Source: Leptodactylus fallax
Lineage: Eukaryota > Chordata > Amphibia > Anura > Leptodactylidae
NCBI GenBank assembly: GCA_947044405.1
Contig: CAMRHE010000323.1
Coordinates: 1,726,501-1,790,500, forward strand
Direction of reading: 5' to 3'
Length of the DNA: 64,000 nt
In this document: one piece after another, positions 32,669 to 44,248 of the stretch
Layout of the letters: the number at the start of each line of letters is the position of its first letter
Numbering within the stretch: position 1 is the stretch's first letter
Notes under the pieces: model-generated
Databases searched by the model: none
Told to the model about the DNA's origin: nothing
Seen by the model: only the letters and a program-made list of their open reading frames with translations
Position numbers and translations under genes: made by a program

Positions 32669-33712
32669 GAACGCTACATGCAGAAGCTGGAATGGCATTC
32701 TTATTAGATGCTCGCTATATTTTCCAGGCAAGACCCTATATCTACAGATGTTTTTTGTGCTATCGTAGGGGTAAACGCCCTTTATTGGAAGTCTTCCTCC
32801 GGCAAATGACAATTAACCCTAGCCGTCTGTCATAATGTCTGAGGAGGAAATATGGGCATTAAGGAGACCATTACTGGGAGGCATCTAATGAAAGGTCTTA
32901 TTCCAAGGATCAAGTGTATAATTACACAAACCCCATTTCCAGAAATGCCACCTGCTCAATAAAAATACGCAAAAGTCAAATACGCAAAAGTCCGATTAAG
33001 CCGGCGATTAATTCTGATCTTCTCTTTCCATCCGATGTGCCCGCAGATGGAGCGCTGAAGAGGTTAACTCATCTTCCATCCTTATTTTTTTCCCTTTAAA
33101 TCCAATTCGACACGGTGTAGCAGGGCACTGTTATTGAAAGATTGAAGCACCAGGTGTGATTAAATAAGATCACACATTTCATTCTCTCCTTAATTTCACA
33201 TCACTCTTCAGCAGATGTATCCCCGCGCCGGTCGGTGAGCGCATCGCATTTACAGCGTGTACAGGGGAATAATGCTGAAATAGGCTCTAAGTGTCCCTCA
33301 TTGCCCGGCCCAATCGATTCTGGTTGGATACATAAATAGAATGTGATGGCAGAATGTACAGATTCTTTTTCTGCATAATTTACAAGCCTACAGTCCTACT
33401 GTTTTTATACCGTATTTTTTTGTCTACAGAAAGGTTTGGGGGAAATTTCTGCTCATTTTGTGCCATTCTAGTGACAATAGATATTAACATCGGGGGGAGG
33501 GACGACAATGATTCTGAAGGGAAATGGGAACATGTTGCAAAAATAATGGGTTTCCTAATGTGCTATTTATTGTTCCGACTTTCACTCCCATAATACATCA
33601 GGACAGAGCACAGATTTACATTATCTTCTTTCTGGGTGGAGCTTTCTTTCTTCTCTGCTCTTTGTCGCCCCCTGGTGAGCTGTAGAGTTAGCAGCAACGT
33701 GATAAACCACTG
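32669..33712. other. Repeat-poor stretch, no gene
   Basis: No TIR pair. CAAAAGTCAAATACGCAAAAGTC is a small direct repeat near 32970. The stretch 32880-33340 is varied in composition and shows no matches elsewhere in the window; it is a candidate conserved non-coding region. Confidence 0.45.
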
Positions 33713-33870
33713 TAAGGCTATATTTGCATCTGCATCAGAGTCTATGTTCAGAGTCTTTGGCACAGAGTCTGGCAGAAATGCCGGCCGAAAAAGTCCTGCA
33801 AGACCGGCTTTTTTATCCGACAGAACCCATTATAGTAAATGTTCACGCGACAGGTGTGAACATAGCGTAA
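33713..33870. mobile_element. Harbinger-like MITE (152 bp, TAA TSD)
   Basis: GGCTATATTTGCATCTG at the left mirrors GGTGTGAACATAGCG at the right, with TAA on both sides (33713-33715 and 33868-33870). A 3-bp TAA TSD with this kind of TIR suggests the PIF/Harbinger (Tourist) group. An inner inverted pair (GCCGGCCGAAAAAGTC-GACCGGCTTTTTT) adds to the fold. Confidence 0.7.
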
Positions 33871-34189
33871 GTACAATTCATGGCAAAAAATGTTATCATT
33901 TTTGAACCTGATCTCTTATGTGGAGGTTCCCAGAAGAGAGACAATGACTGGGCCATAAAGATATAGCTTAGTGTCTACTTTTTTCCAAAAACAGCTGTAG
34001 GCCGTGTCTGGTATTGAAGCTGAGCCCCATTTACTAATCTGCAATAACCAGATACAATTCTTGAACAAAAGTAGCGCTGTTATCCTGGACAACCCATTTA
34101 ACCTCTTCCTGTACCTTGATATAATAGTATGAACAATAGGTTGTTGGCACATCTTGACATACTATAAATGTGGGCACTTCTACAACCAC

Positions 34190-34390
34190 TGACTTTTAGA
34201 TGGTGCTTATATATAAGAATTTTTGCCAACTTTCCCGAAACACCAGAAAGACTACTACTAAAAGGGGTGACCTCCACGGGTCCTGGAAGAGTGGGCAGAT
34301 CTCTCAAGCCTGGCAGAATGATCCCAAATCTGCCGGGCTCTTGGTCCTGTTATAGGTGACATTGGGACATTTATGTGTCAGTCACGTCAG
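34190..34390. repeat. Dispersed repeat, second copy of the 6650 family
   Basis: TTGCCAACTTTCCCGAAACA, then GGTCCTGGAAGAGTGGGCAG, AATCTGCCGGGCTCTTGGTC and CTGTTATAGGTGACATTGGG. See 6650-6890. Confidence 0.55.
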
Positions 34391-34490
34391 GGGTGAGATC
34401 AGTGCCTTTAATGTCAACGTAAAAAAAGAGGGCATGACACGCAGCAAAAAAGATGTGAAATAACGTTTGACAGCGCCACCATCACAGCTC

Positions 34491-34740
34491 TAATCCTGGG
34501 GTCACATCTGCGCTGGAGACTGTGTCGCAATGACCACCAAAGATCACCGGACAAAAAGATGCTGCAAGTCCAACTTTTTGTCTGACATTTCAGTTTAAAA
34601 CAATGGGCATCCAATGGAACCCAATATAGTTAATGGGGTCTGTCGGTGTCCACTGTTTTAGAGGTTTATGTGTCCATTATTCTAGTACTCCGATGGACCA
34701 GAACAGTGGACAATTGGGTGCAGATGTGAACTGCACCTAT
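34491..34740. mobile_element. MITE, TIR GGTCACATCTGCGC
   Basis: GGGGTCACATCTGCGCTGGA at the left mirrors GGGTGCAGATGTGAACTG at the right. Inside are CCAATGGAACCCAATATAGT and the pair GACCACCAAAGATCACC / GATGGACCAGAACAGTGGAC. It is of the same general type as the elements at 33713 and 40636. Confidence 0.6.
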
Positions 34741-36730
34741 AAGTTGAAAAGTGAGTACATTGCCACACCACTGACACTACCGAAAGGAATAGCGAAAAGT
34801 TAGATCCCCGATGTTAGCACTCAGTGACGCCTAAGACCACAAAAAACCCCAAAGACCACCTCTTATAAAAACTATTAGGGCATACCATATTTCTATGCAC
34901 GGGCACATATAACTATCCCATTATAGACCTAGGTGATTCAGAAACTAATGGCAGAAGGTTCTATAGAACAATATTACTATAGTCTGTGGTTTATGGACTG
35001 TACACGAGATTGACATAGCTCTGTACATGACCAGCCATATTTCATCAGGGTAATATAGGACACATGTAAGGCTCAAGTATTATCATTTTACATCTCCTTT
35101 CAATTTTGGCTTCATTAGGATTAAATATATCTGCTGTCATACACCTGACACGTCTACTTTATATCATATTTAATGAGGCTAGAAAAGTACCCAAACTGCA
35201 AGGTATTAATTATACCGTCACCTTCCCGGTAGAGAAGTCTTAACTATATACGTTGCTTTATTCTTCAGAAGCTACGGGAACTAATTGATGCCAAAATACA
35301 GTAGATAGTTCTGCAGCCAGCGTGAGGGACAACCTAAGTTCTTCTCAGACCATGGGTTGAAGTATCTTAGGGCAGAAGTTCTCAAGCTTTGAATGGTGAA
35401 GCCTCACTAGTGAAGAGATATGAAAACTAAATTAAAAATTTTGCAGAGTTTTCGAGATTTTCTCCATCCATCTTGGTGGTGACAGTTGACAAGCGGTTGC
35501 CAATGGATTTGAGCATAAAAGCAAAAATTTTTTATGGTCTGGAACCTGTCCCTGTCTGATAACCTGTCCACAATAAGGAAATCATGACTAGTTCTCTGAC
35601 AAGTCCCAGACCATAGAAAGTTCTTGAATTCTAGGCTGCATCCAATGACAATCGATCAAGACAAAAGACTATCATCATTAAGATATTCAGAGAAAATCTT
35701 TAAAACTTTGCAATAATTTTAATATTTATATTTGCAAAAATGTTTCAGATTTAAATATGGTTAAATATCATCATGTTCATGGGAAACCCCTTTAAGATGC
35801 ATCCCACAATTGAAGCAGTATGGGAACCCAGATGACATCACTTCTGGTAGGACCACATCTTATCATACTCAATGAATTGTGTAAGGTCTGAAATTCTAAA
35901 ATTTCCCATCATTATGGGAACCAAGATAATGTCAATTCTGTACATGTCATGCTCAAGCCTAGTGTGTTGGGGTTCATGTTCTGAAACTTTGGCAGGTAGA
36001 TGAATGAAGCCGTTTGACAAACCAGCTGGTGGAAATTCCAGTAATGTCACAACATGCAAAGTCCAAAACCAGTTTGTAGTTGCTGAGTTTTCAAATTTTA
36101 GGTGGAGCCACAGAAGTGAGAGTATGGGGTGGAGGCCCACAGGAGAAATAACCAACTGATGTCAATTCTTGTAGGACCACATCATATCATGTCCAAGGTC
36201 AACCTCCAGTATGAGTTAAGAGCAGGAGAAAGCACCACCTACGATATAGAGAATATGAGATCTCTTGCTTCATGCGGAGATGCGATGAGTGATAATATAT
36301 TTACAAAAATATAAGGTATTTTGTCAAGGCTAGTTTTGAAATATCTCAATCTACTGTTTCTGTGATGTCACTGATATTCCCCTTAATATCTATTTTGGTA
36401 CTGGGGCTTTGAGAGTTATACAGTCAACAAGACAACCATTCCATATCACAAGTGGGATGAACAAGAATATTATTCATTACAGTATTCAGCCCTGAGAAGA
36501 TCAAAGGCAGATGGAGCGTCCATCTGTCCATGAGTCAAGGGCCTTAAGAGTATTTTCTGAAGTAGTCATGAGCATCGAAGATGTCTCTTTACAGAAAATA
36601 ACTAGAAAATCATGTCATGGCGCCTCCCAAGAATGATGGCATCTATGGTTTATGATTTTCTATAAAACAGTCAGGCTGTCTTCTAAAATAACACAGTGGA
36701 CTAACTTGTCATCGATATGAACTTCTTTAG
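34741..36730. other. No gene; a weak internal duplication
   Basis: GGTAGGACCACATCTTATCAT at 35846 and TGTAGGACCACATCATATCAT at 36170 are similar, and GATGTCAATTC/AATGTCAATTC also recurs, hinting at an old duplication of about 325 bp. Otherwise there is no TIR, tandem array or protein motif. Confidence 0.45.
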
Positions 36731-37652
36731 GCTCTGCCTATAGTTGGGTGAACCTCTCAAGAATCCTAGGAACCTATCTATAAAACATAGTGTAGAACAC
36801 TGTCAGGGCTCCTAGGAACCTATCTATAAAACATAGCGTATAATACTGTCAGGACTCCTAGGAACCATCTATAAAACATAGTGTAGAATACTGTCAGGGC
36901 TCCTAGGAACCTATCTATAAAACATAGTGTATAATACTGTCAGGACTCCTAGGAACCATCTATAAAACATAGTGTAGAACACTGTCAGGGCTCCTAGGAA
37001 CCTATCTATAAAACATAGTGTATAATACTGTCAGGACTCCTAGGAACCATCTATAAAACATAATGTAGAACACTGTCAGGGCTCCTAAGAACCTATCTAT
37101 CAAATTTCTAGCTTTGTAAGGCAAACACAGTCAAAGTTATGTCAAGGTAAAAGTGACATTATTATACTCTGGGGTCTCTTCAGACCTCTTTTGGGCCTCC
37201 TCGTGGCATCTGGCACTCTCTCTGCGCCATCTCTGTGACGTCTGGCACCTTCCTGTGACATCATGGGACAGGGGTCACTGCTGAGGCCTATGATTGGGCC
37301 TCAGCTGTCACATGGACAAGCCGAGTATCATGACGCTCAATGTGCCCATGTGACCACTGGCCGAATCACAGGCCTCAGCGGTGATTTGGGGAACATGGCG
37401 TCACAGGAGTGCGCCAGATGTCACAGAGGTGGGGTAGAGAGAGTGCCAGACGCCACAAGGAGGCCCAAAAGAGGTAACAGAGGGTGAGGATAAATATTTT
37501 TTTATTTTTGTCACATCCCCTGGGTCTGAAGAAACCCTAGAGTATAATGCGGCAGCCATTTTTGTTTGAAGTGAATCATAACGAAACCAGTTTGGAATAT
37601 TCTGGTCAAATCTGGTTCGAAACGCAGCGGTTAGCCCATCTCTAGCTCTGCC
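36731..37652 (-). mobile_element. hAT-A copy 4: 906 bp, perfect 8-bp TSD, 46-bp array
   Basis: The element proper is 36739-37644. It starts TATAGTTGGGTGAACC and ends GGTTAGCCCATCTCTA. GCTCTGCC flanks both ends exactly (36731-36738, 37645-37652). The left part is a 46-bp minisatellite in the orientation opposite to most units of the 19859 copy. The right part carries ATTATTATACTCTGGGGTCTC, TTTTGGGCCTCCTCGTGGCA, a duplicated CATGTGACC/GATTGGGCC-type block, GGAGGCCCAAAAGAGGTAAC, and ACCAGTTTGGAATATTCTGG. No transposase. Confidence 0.93.
36765..37105 (-). repeat. 46-bp minisatellite, dimeric, inside hAT-A copy 4
   Basis: About seven units of the 46-bp repeat seen at 19985-20945, inverted. Units alternate: one type has GTATAATACTGTCAGGACT, the other GAACCATCTATAAAAC (1 bp shorter) with GTCAGGGCT. 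The array is thus a ~91-bp dimer repeat. Confidence 0.93.
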
Positions 37653-38280
37653 CTGTTGGACTTATCAGATCAATACAGCATACTCCAAAGGTCAAACTTT
37701 TTTGTTTTCTAACCAAATTGAGGTCCATCAGCTATCAGCACAGTGCCTGCCAGTATGATGTGAAGTATGGCCTGACTAAGACGTTATATCAGGTATATTA
37801 AAGCTCACCGGCCCACCTGTACATGTATGCTGTCCTGAGTCACACTGGGATACATCGCGCTGACCCTTAAGCTCACCCTTTACATGTCAAGTGAATTGGA
37901 CTGTGCTGCAACAGTTAATAGGATGCCATATTACTAAACCATTCTCTGTAACATGACAACATATGGGCTCACCATACAGCAGAACTACCTGTAACGTAAC
38001 AAAAATAGGGGGCAGGTGGAAGGGACTAACACATGACTACGGGATCAGACTACACACATTGTTTATTTGCAGTCAGTTTTCATGGGGAACATAGATCTGC
38101 ACAGGAACTGTATACCCAAAACGGTGAGACATTTATTGCAGCTAGTTGCAAAGTTGTTTAATTCTTTGATTTTAGATTTTTTTGGAACAATACCGACCTG
38201 ACGCAAAGTGTACATGGTCTTCACTGGTCCTCCTACTGCTGATAAGGGAAATGGAGTAAGGAGCCTTTGTCTATGGCTCC
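37653..38280. other. No recognised feature
   Basis: No repeat, TIR or protein motif recognised. Confidence 0.5.
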
Positions 38281-38974
38281 TTAAAGGGAGTCTGTCAGCA
38301 AGAAAATCCCCATGAAACCAGCCCCAGTGTTTATAGTGTGCAGTGCCATGAGCACAATCCTATAATTGGTTTGTAGAATGGTCGCTTAAATTTTGTGAAA
38401 AACAATTTTTCTTTCTTCTGTACAGTAAATTAGATAAAAGCGCATCGGAGGCATGGCCAAACATGGTTGACCGGCAGATGGTATTCTTCTTGTTCCAGTC
38501 CTCTGCCCAGCAACAGTGAAATCAGAAGTGCTGCCCTGCCTCCTTCTGAGTCTGGAACCTTGGCTTTGTGAAACACGCTGTACTGCGCATGCGCACCTCA
38601 CATCATCCTACACCCAGATGCAGAGTGGTCCATCCTGTGTCTTCAGCATGAAGACAGCCATCTCCTTCTACGTGTAGAGTGACACAAAGTGCGGATGTGC
38701 AGTACAGCATGGATCACAAAGCCAGGCTCCAGGACTCAGAAGGACGCAGGGCAACACTTCACTATTGTGGACAGAGGGTTGAAACAAGAAGACGATCCTC
38801 TGAAGCTCAGCCGCACTTGGCCATGTTGCCAATGCACCTTTATCTAATTTACTTATGAAAGAAAACTTTTTCACAAAATTCAAGAGACCATTCTGCAAAT
38901 CAATTATAGGAATTTGCTTATAAAGTACTGGGGCTGGTTTCATGGGGATTTTCTTGCTGATAGACTCCCTTTAA
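38281..38974. mobile_element. TTAA foldback MITE, TIR AGGGAGTCTGTCAGCAAG
   Basis: TTAAAGGGAGTCTGTCAGCA and AGAAAATCCCCATGAAACCA are mirrored at the right by GGTTTCATGGGGATTTTCTT and GCTGATAGACTCCCTTTAA. TTAA stands at 38281-38284 and 38971-38974. The arms continue inward (ACAATCCTATAATTGGTTTG against CAAATCAATTATAGGAATTT; CACAAAGCCAGGCTCCAGGA against TCTGGAACCTTGGCTTTGTG), so most of the ~690 bp folds back. The family is old, as the arms have diverged. Confidence 0.9.
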
Positions 38975-39359
38975 AGAGGATCTTTCACCACACCCACCAA
39001 CTCCAACTCTTTCCATCCTTCAATAAGTGCCGTTCCACTGATTCTGGTGGAATAGGAATTATTCCAGCTAGCCCCCACCATCCCTGAGCAATCAGTGCTA
39101 TTAGTTTCAGATCCCAATATGCTAATTTCTTTCTCTGCTATCAGACAGGTGATCCTGGGTTACAGCAGACATACAGGGACCGCCCACTTGGCAGTAGAGG
39201 GTCTCTTTAGTATATTGGGAACTGAAACTTACACTACTGAATGCTCAGGAACGGTGGGGGCTAGAGAAAAAATTCTAACTGCACCAGAATCAGTGGAGTG
39301 GTGCTGATTTAAGGACATAGAGTTGATGCTGATGGAAGTGGTGAAAGGTTTTCTTTTAA
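38971..39359. mobile_element. TTAA foldback MITE, family GACCTTTCACC, copy 2
   Basis: TTAAAGAGGATCTTTCACCA opens at the TTAA that closes the previous element, and GGTGAAAGGTTTTCTTTTAA closes it (39356-39359). Inner blocks TTTCAGATCCCAATATGCTA and TTAGTATATTGGGAACTGAA pair. It corresponds to copies at 13045 and 61923. Confidence 0.88.
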
Positions 39360-39694
39360 AATTCCCCCCCAAAAGTCCTGTTTATCAAGCCCAGCACTCC
39401 AGACTTCTGGTGTGAAAATGTTGCAAAATAGGGTTTAGCGATGTTATGGCTTATTTGCTCCTATATTTTGCAGCCTTTTTACATTTTTACATCACTCATT
39501 ACACTTTTAAAAAGTGGGTGGGAAACTGGGCGTAGTCAGCTTCTGCAACAGATTTATCAAATGTAAATTTTTAAAAAGTTGCAAAAATTGTCTCAATCTC
39601 AGTCCAGTAGGGAAGTGGTTTAGAAAATGAAATAACTTTGGGGGTTGTTATTAACTTAGCTAGAAATTATAGGAACTACATTTTTGAAGATGGA
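39360..39694. other. No recognised feature
   Basis: It starts with a C-run (39363-39370). Otherwise plain sequence. Confidence 0.5.
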
Positions 39695-39872
39695 GGTTGA
39701 TCCAAGGATTTATTCTGATTGGGAAATTTGGAGTCAGGATGGAATTTTTCCCCTAATATGGTGTAAATGGCCTCGTAGGGGTTCTTGCCTTCCTCTGGAT
39801 CAACGCTGTAAGATGTAGGTTGAACTTGATGGATCTGAGTTTTTATTCAACCTGGTTGAATATGTAAGTATA
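39695..39872 (+). repeat. CR1-like LINE 3' UTR fragment
   Basis: TGATCCAAGGATTTATTCTG, GGAGTCAGGATGGAATTTTTCC, TTGCCTTCCTCTGGATCAAC, TAGGTTGAACTTGATGGATC and TTTTTATTCAACC parallel the 3' UTR at 15680-15860 read on the minus strand. It is a 5'-truncated LINE copy without coding sequence. Confidence 0.7.
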
Positions 39873-40632
39873 GAACATTTCAGGACGGAAATGTGATTAA
39901 AGATTCACTAAATTTATCAAACAACCTGAGACATTTGATAAATTTGGTACAAATTACTCCAACGCAGAAACTGACATTAAACATGCCCTTCATGATAAAT
40001 CTCTCCCAGTGTTTCTTAAAAAGGCAAAGCTGCAGGAACATTTATGTGAAACCCCTACAGAGGAGCGTATGTGGCAAGCCAAATCCCAGATCTCTTATTC
40101 ATGTTTCTGAATTTAAAGGTTACCTGAATTTTCATGAACAGTTGAAATATGTGCAGGGTCTTGCTGGTCAGTCTGTTCTATGACCGTATAAGCCTTCATA
40201 CATGGTGTCCTATCAGTTTTTCTGCTGCTAATGTCCCCATTTTGGCTGAAAAATATTTTGCATTTCACTTTCAGGCTGTGGGCGTGTACAATAAGGGGCA
40301 GTCTGCCCATCCCCTATCCATTATAACTAGTTTGGTTTCTTTACATGCAATTCTGCAAGGAGTAACTGTATAAGAGCAAACAAATAGCAGAGAAAAGCCC
40401 AAGTGATCATCATATAAGGGATCCAAAAAACACTGAACTGCAAATATAGAGCAGATACGTGCAGATACACATTCCATTCTAGAATCTACCATGCAGGCAT
40501 GACACAGGAAAAGAGCAATCTATGAGCACAGTCAGGAAAGCTGCTTGCTGTCTGTGAATAATATCCCATCTGTAACCACACAAGCAATTAGAAGTACATA
40601 CAGGTACACAGAAGACTTTTCTTCTTACATTA

Positions 40633-40865
40633 TAATGCTAGGTTCACACTAGCGTTCGGGGGACTCCGTCCCCCATTCTGCCTAGAAAGCAGAACTGCAA
40701 GCAGGACTTTTCCCTCTGACGATTTCAGTATACAATTGGTGAAAACCCAGCGAACCCCATTATAGTGTATGGGGGGTCTGCGGGTAACCTCTTTTTAAGC
40801 GGATAGGGTTTCTGTTTTTTGGGTCTCCAAATGGAAACCCAAATGCTAGTGTGGACCTAGCATAA
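40633..40865. mobile_element. Harbinger-like MITE (227 bp, TAA TSD) nested in family R
   Basis: TGCTAGGTTCACACTAGCGT and ATGCTAGTGTGGACCTAGCA are the TIRs (element 40636-40862), with TAA at 40633-40635 and 40863-40865. Inner blocks GGGACTCCGTCCCCCATTCT and ATAGTGTATGGGGGGTCTG are typical of this element type. Confidence 0.85.
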
Positions 40866-40886
40866 GCTGTGAGATGCGCAAGAATA

Positions 40887-41064
40887 TTAAAGAGAGTCTA
40901 TCATTAGAAAATCACTTTGGGTTCAGGCAGAGCTGACTGCGCATCCCCCCTGTGCTCCCTGAGCATAATTTGCATATCTGAAGAAACTTTTTTTACAGAA
41001 ACGGTGGGGAGCACAAAAGAAAGAAAGGTATGAACGTGATTTTCTAATGATTGACTCTCTTTAA
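40887..41064. mobile_element. Short TTAA MITE nested in family R
   Basis: TTAAAGAGAGTCTATCATTA and GAAAATCAC at the left, GTGATTTTCTAATGATTGAC and TCTCTTTAA at the right. TTAA is at 40887-40890 and 41061-41064. The ~28-bp TIRs are nearly perfect, so this is one of the younger insertions. Confidence 0.92.
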
Positions 41065-41384
41065 GTTTCACCAGTTTGCATATCTGTGTAAGACTGTGAG
41101 GAGAATAAGCCCCTCCCCTCTGCATTCACTGTGTGAAGAGAGAAACCCCCTCCCCCTCTCACCTCTTTGTCTTTCCATATTGCTGCTAGAGAGGTATTTT
41201 TCCTGATAACAAAGCACTCAACTGTAAATTAGCTCGAAGAGAGACATCTGGTGGCAGGAACTTTAGAGAGGTTTTTCAAGCAAAAAGCAGCCACGTTTTT
41301 AATTAAAATTCATTACATGCTGAACCAAAATCACATGATCTATGAAATGAGACTAAGTTGTCTGAAAAGTTACTGACCATTCAA

Positions 41385-41768
41385 AGGCTTTGTCCATGAT
41401 TTTCTTTATTTATTGCCTGTCCTTAGGATAGATTATAAATATCCAATTGCTGGGTGGGTGGATAATAGGTAGCCCCTGCACGGATCAGCTGTTCGGAGGT
41501 GCATCTGTTCTGCGTACTATAAAGTGCATAGAGCAGGAAGCTGTTGGATCCTTGTAGTGGCAGAGCACTGGTACTGCAACTCAACTCCCATAGGCTTCAG
41601 TATGGGCACTGAGCTGCATACCGCCATCTGGCCACTATCCAGGACATGGAGCCACCTCTTCTGGCTCTGTACACTGTATAGTACACAGACTAGATGCACC
41701 GCCATACAACTGATTCCTGCCGGGGCCGCCTTTTGGACACCTACAAATCAGATATAAATAAATTAATA

Positions 41769-41817
<49 letters not shown>

Positions 41818-41893
41818 GGAAATAAATAAATAAAAATTTATAAATTAATTAAAAACAAATAAATAAATAAATAAATATGGACATCCCCTTTAA
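41385..41893. mobile_element. TTAA-type MITE with (TAA)n microsatellite
   Basis: GCTTTGTCCATGATTTTC, TTGCCTGTCCTTAGGATAG, CACGGATCAGCTGTTCGGAG, TAGTGGCAGAGCACTGGTAC and GGACATCCCCTTTAA (TTAA at 41890-41893) follow the same block order as 60085-60505. A (TAA)n run with flanking TAAA units occupies about 41755-41878. The left TTAA is not visible. Confidence 0.75.
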
Positions 41894-43151
41894 TAGGTAC
41901 CATTGTGCCACAATTTGTGTAGGCAGTACATGTATACCTCTATTTTATGGTAGTAGATCACATGGATAACCAATGCAGATTGTCATCGTTGTTGTGATTT
42001 ATTCTAAGGCTGTTTTATTTTTTACATCTTTTTATTTGCAATTATTATTGGTTCACGTGAGGTCCTCACTTTATGGCATTAATGATAATATCATGGGCTA
42101 TGTGAATAGTTTAGCAGGCAGTATTTTATGTCATATTTTTGGTATTTGGCAGCAGCGCTACATGCAAGAACGCCTCGATATGATGTACAAAATAGCTGCA
42201 GGGGTCATTTAAAGATCACTGCTCCATGCTGCAAACTAGAGCTTGTATTCTGGCGAGCGGGCATTGATGGATGGTTCTCTGTAATGTGTATCTTGCTGTA
42301 TCTCAGCTCCACAACACAATGACTATATGACAGGCCTAAAATCATTTCTAAGCTGTGTGAAGGAACTGGACCGAATAGACATTGTTTTACAGGGGAATAA
42401 ATCAGCTACACATCTCCTCGGTGTTATCTGGGTCTGAAAAATAAGAAAAACATAAAAACCCAAAACTATCTTATGGCATCCAGAATTTGCCATGCAGAAG
42501 ATCAACCTTCAAACATCAATTGCTCGAGACATCCGCCCATTACCGCTGCGGGTTAGATTTCTACCTACAGTATTGCCTAATTTTTGTAATTATTTATTAA
42601 AACCAGATGTATATTTTTTTAATTATATTTTCTGCACAATATTTTGGGGGCGGCCATCTTACCTGACCTTCTCCTCTGCTCTCTTAACAGCATTTAGTGA
42701 CATGCTTTACAGCAGTCTCATGGCCAATAGTCCGGAGCTGAGTCACTGACGTCTATGGGAGAGTTTTCTAGACATGCTTTGTGCATAGAGGGGGAGGAGA
42801 TAATCTGTGACATCATCTATGGTCAGTAATGGATATAATGGTGGCTGAGTGGTGTTCTCTATAGAGGTGTTATCTTCTAAGGTGCTCCTGTCTGTGTTGT
42901 AAATGAGGTGATTGCTGTAATCTAAACCCATACAGAATTGGCAAATGTAAGGCTGTTATTAGGCTTATTGGATAGAGTGAAAATTGCAGGATATTGTACT
43001 TTAAAAAAAAAAAACAAAACATATAGAGATAGTGAAATGGAAAATTTAAAATAAAATTAAAATGAGTAGAAAATGTTAAATAAAATCATCAAAAATATTT
43101 AAATATGTGTTTCTCATAAAATCTTGGTGTCATTTTTGGTGACACATTCCC
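41894..43151. other. No gene; probable right end of a TTAA MITE at 43155
   Basis: GGTGACACATTCCCTTTAAG at 43138-43156 matches the inner arm of the 49-bp-satellite element (GGTGACACACTCCCTTTAAG), but the left partner is not clear. No protein motif is visible. Confidence 0.45.
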
Positions 43152-43391
43152 TTTAAGTACATAACCGATGTGAATATATCTTGAGTATATTGCAAACGCA
43201 AAACAACTGCTTTAAGTGGAAAGAATCCTTTCCTATGTTCTTAATTAAACCACCTTTTCCTCTCTGCGTAAATGATGTGAAACCTATAGGTATAATGGAA
43301 GCAGAAAGTCCACAGAGGAAAACTCTTTGGACTTTCTGTGAAAAGTGCTGCAGGAAAAACCCATTGCTTTTTTGCTGCGGCCCGCTAAGCC

Positions 43392-43743
43392 TTAAAGGGG
43401 CTTCCGGGACTTACATATGCATGACCTATCCTTAGGATAAGTCATCAATATGAGATCATTGGGGGTCCAACGCCCCGAGAACCCCACAGTCAGCTGATTG
43501 AAGAGGCTGAAACATTCGGCTGAGTGCTGTGGCCTGAATACCAAGCACAGCGCTGTACATATCATAGGGGATATGCTTGGTATTGCAGCTCAGTCTCATC
43601 CAAGTACTGCTACCCATGTGACCTGTGAATGTGACAACTCGCTGCTTGTGAGGGTTGTAGCTACTTCAACCATTAGATATGTGGGGGTCCCAAGTATTGG
43701 ACCCCTGCCAATCAAATATTGAAGGCCTATCCCATGGATTTAA
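43392..43743. mobile_element. TTAA-type MITE, family CTATCCTTAGGATA
   Basis: TTAAAGGGGCTTCCGGGACT, GACCTATCCTTAGGATAAGT, CATCAATATGAGATCATT and GGGGGTCCAAC lie at the left. CCAAGCACAGCGCTGTACAT pairs with an inverted TGCTTGGTATTGCAGCTCAG. GGCCTATCCCATGGATTTAA closes it near 43743. Confidence 0.7.
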
Positions 43744-44248
43744 CTACAGCCGGAGCTCCTATAGAGAAGACAGGGATGGTTTACTTTACCGTCCCTGCCT
43801 TCCCGATCGCTGTGTACACAGCTATGGGAGCTGCCATGACGCAGTGATGTCATCCCCCGGGGACCAGAGACTGTAAGAGCTGCTGGGTCTATTATGACCT
43901 TAGGGGGGGCAGAATGTAAAAATAAAAAAATTAAGTAAAATAATTTTAAAAAGTTTTCACAGTCCAGGCAACACAACACTGCATAAAAATTACCGTAACA
44001 GTAAAAAAAGAGACACCATTTTCCTGTGTGTGTGTATATATACTGTATATATAAGAAAAAACTTGCAAAAATAAAAAAATAACGTAAAAATAAAGCCCTA
44101 TGTGTCACCGAAAAAAGACTCAAAAATTATTTGAATAACCTGAGCGAAAAAAAAAGTTTTAGCCCTCAAAACCGCATATACGGAAAAAACTCAAACATGT
44201 GTCTGGTCCGGAACTAAGAAAAATAGCCCGGCACTGAAGTGGTTAAGA
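43744..44248. repeat. Dispersed repeat ending GAAGTGGTTAAG
   Basis: A GC-rich part (CCGTCCCTGCCTTCCCGATC, AGTGATGTCATCCCCCGGGG) is followed by an A-rich part (CACCGAAAAAAGACTC, GAGCGAAAAAAAAAG, GTGTCTGGTCCGGAACTAAG, GCACTGAAGTGGTTAAG). It includes a (TG)n/(TA)n stretch near 44025-44055. No second copy is present in the window; family status rests on my memory of similar frog repeats. Confidence 0.45.

Larger units (their letters stand above)
40113..41370 (-). mobile_element. Family R dispersed element, interrupted by two MITEs
   Basis: Read on the minus strand it aligns with 60885-61708 (+): GTAACTTTTCAGACAACTTA, CTTGAAAAACCTCTCTAAAG, GAGGGGAGGGGCTTATTCTC, GTGTGGTTACAGATGGGATA, then CAGACTGCCCC and TGTATGAAGGCTTATAC. 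Both copies end at a TTAA (40113-40116 here). This copy additionally contains a 227-bp and a 174-bp MITE that the other copy lacks. The class is unknown and there is no coding frame. Confidence 0.85.
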
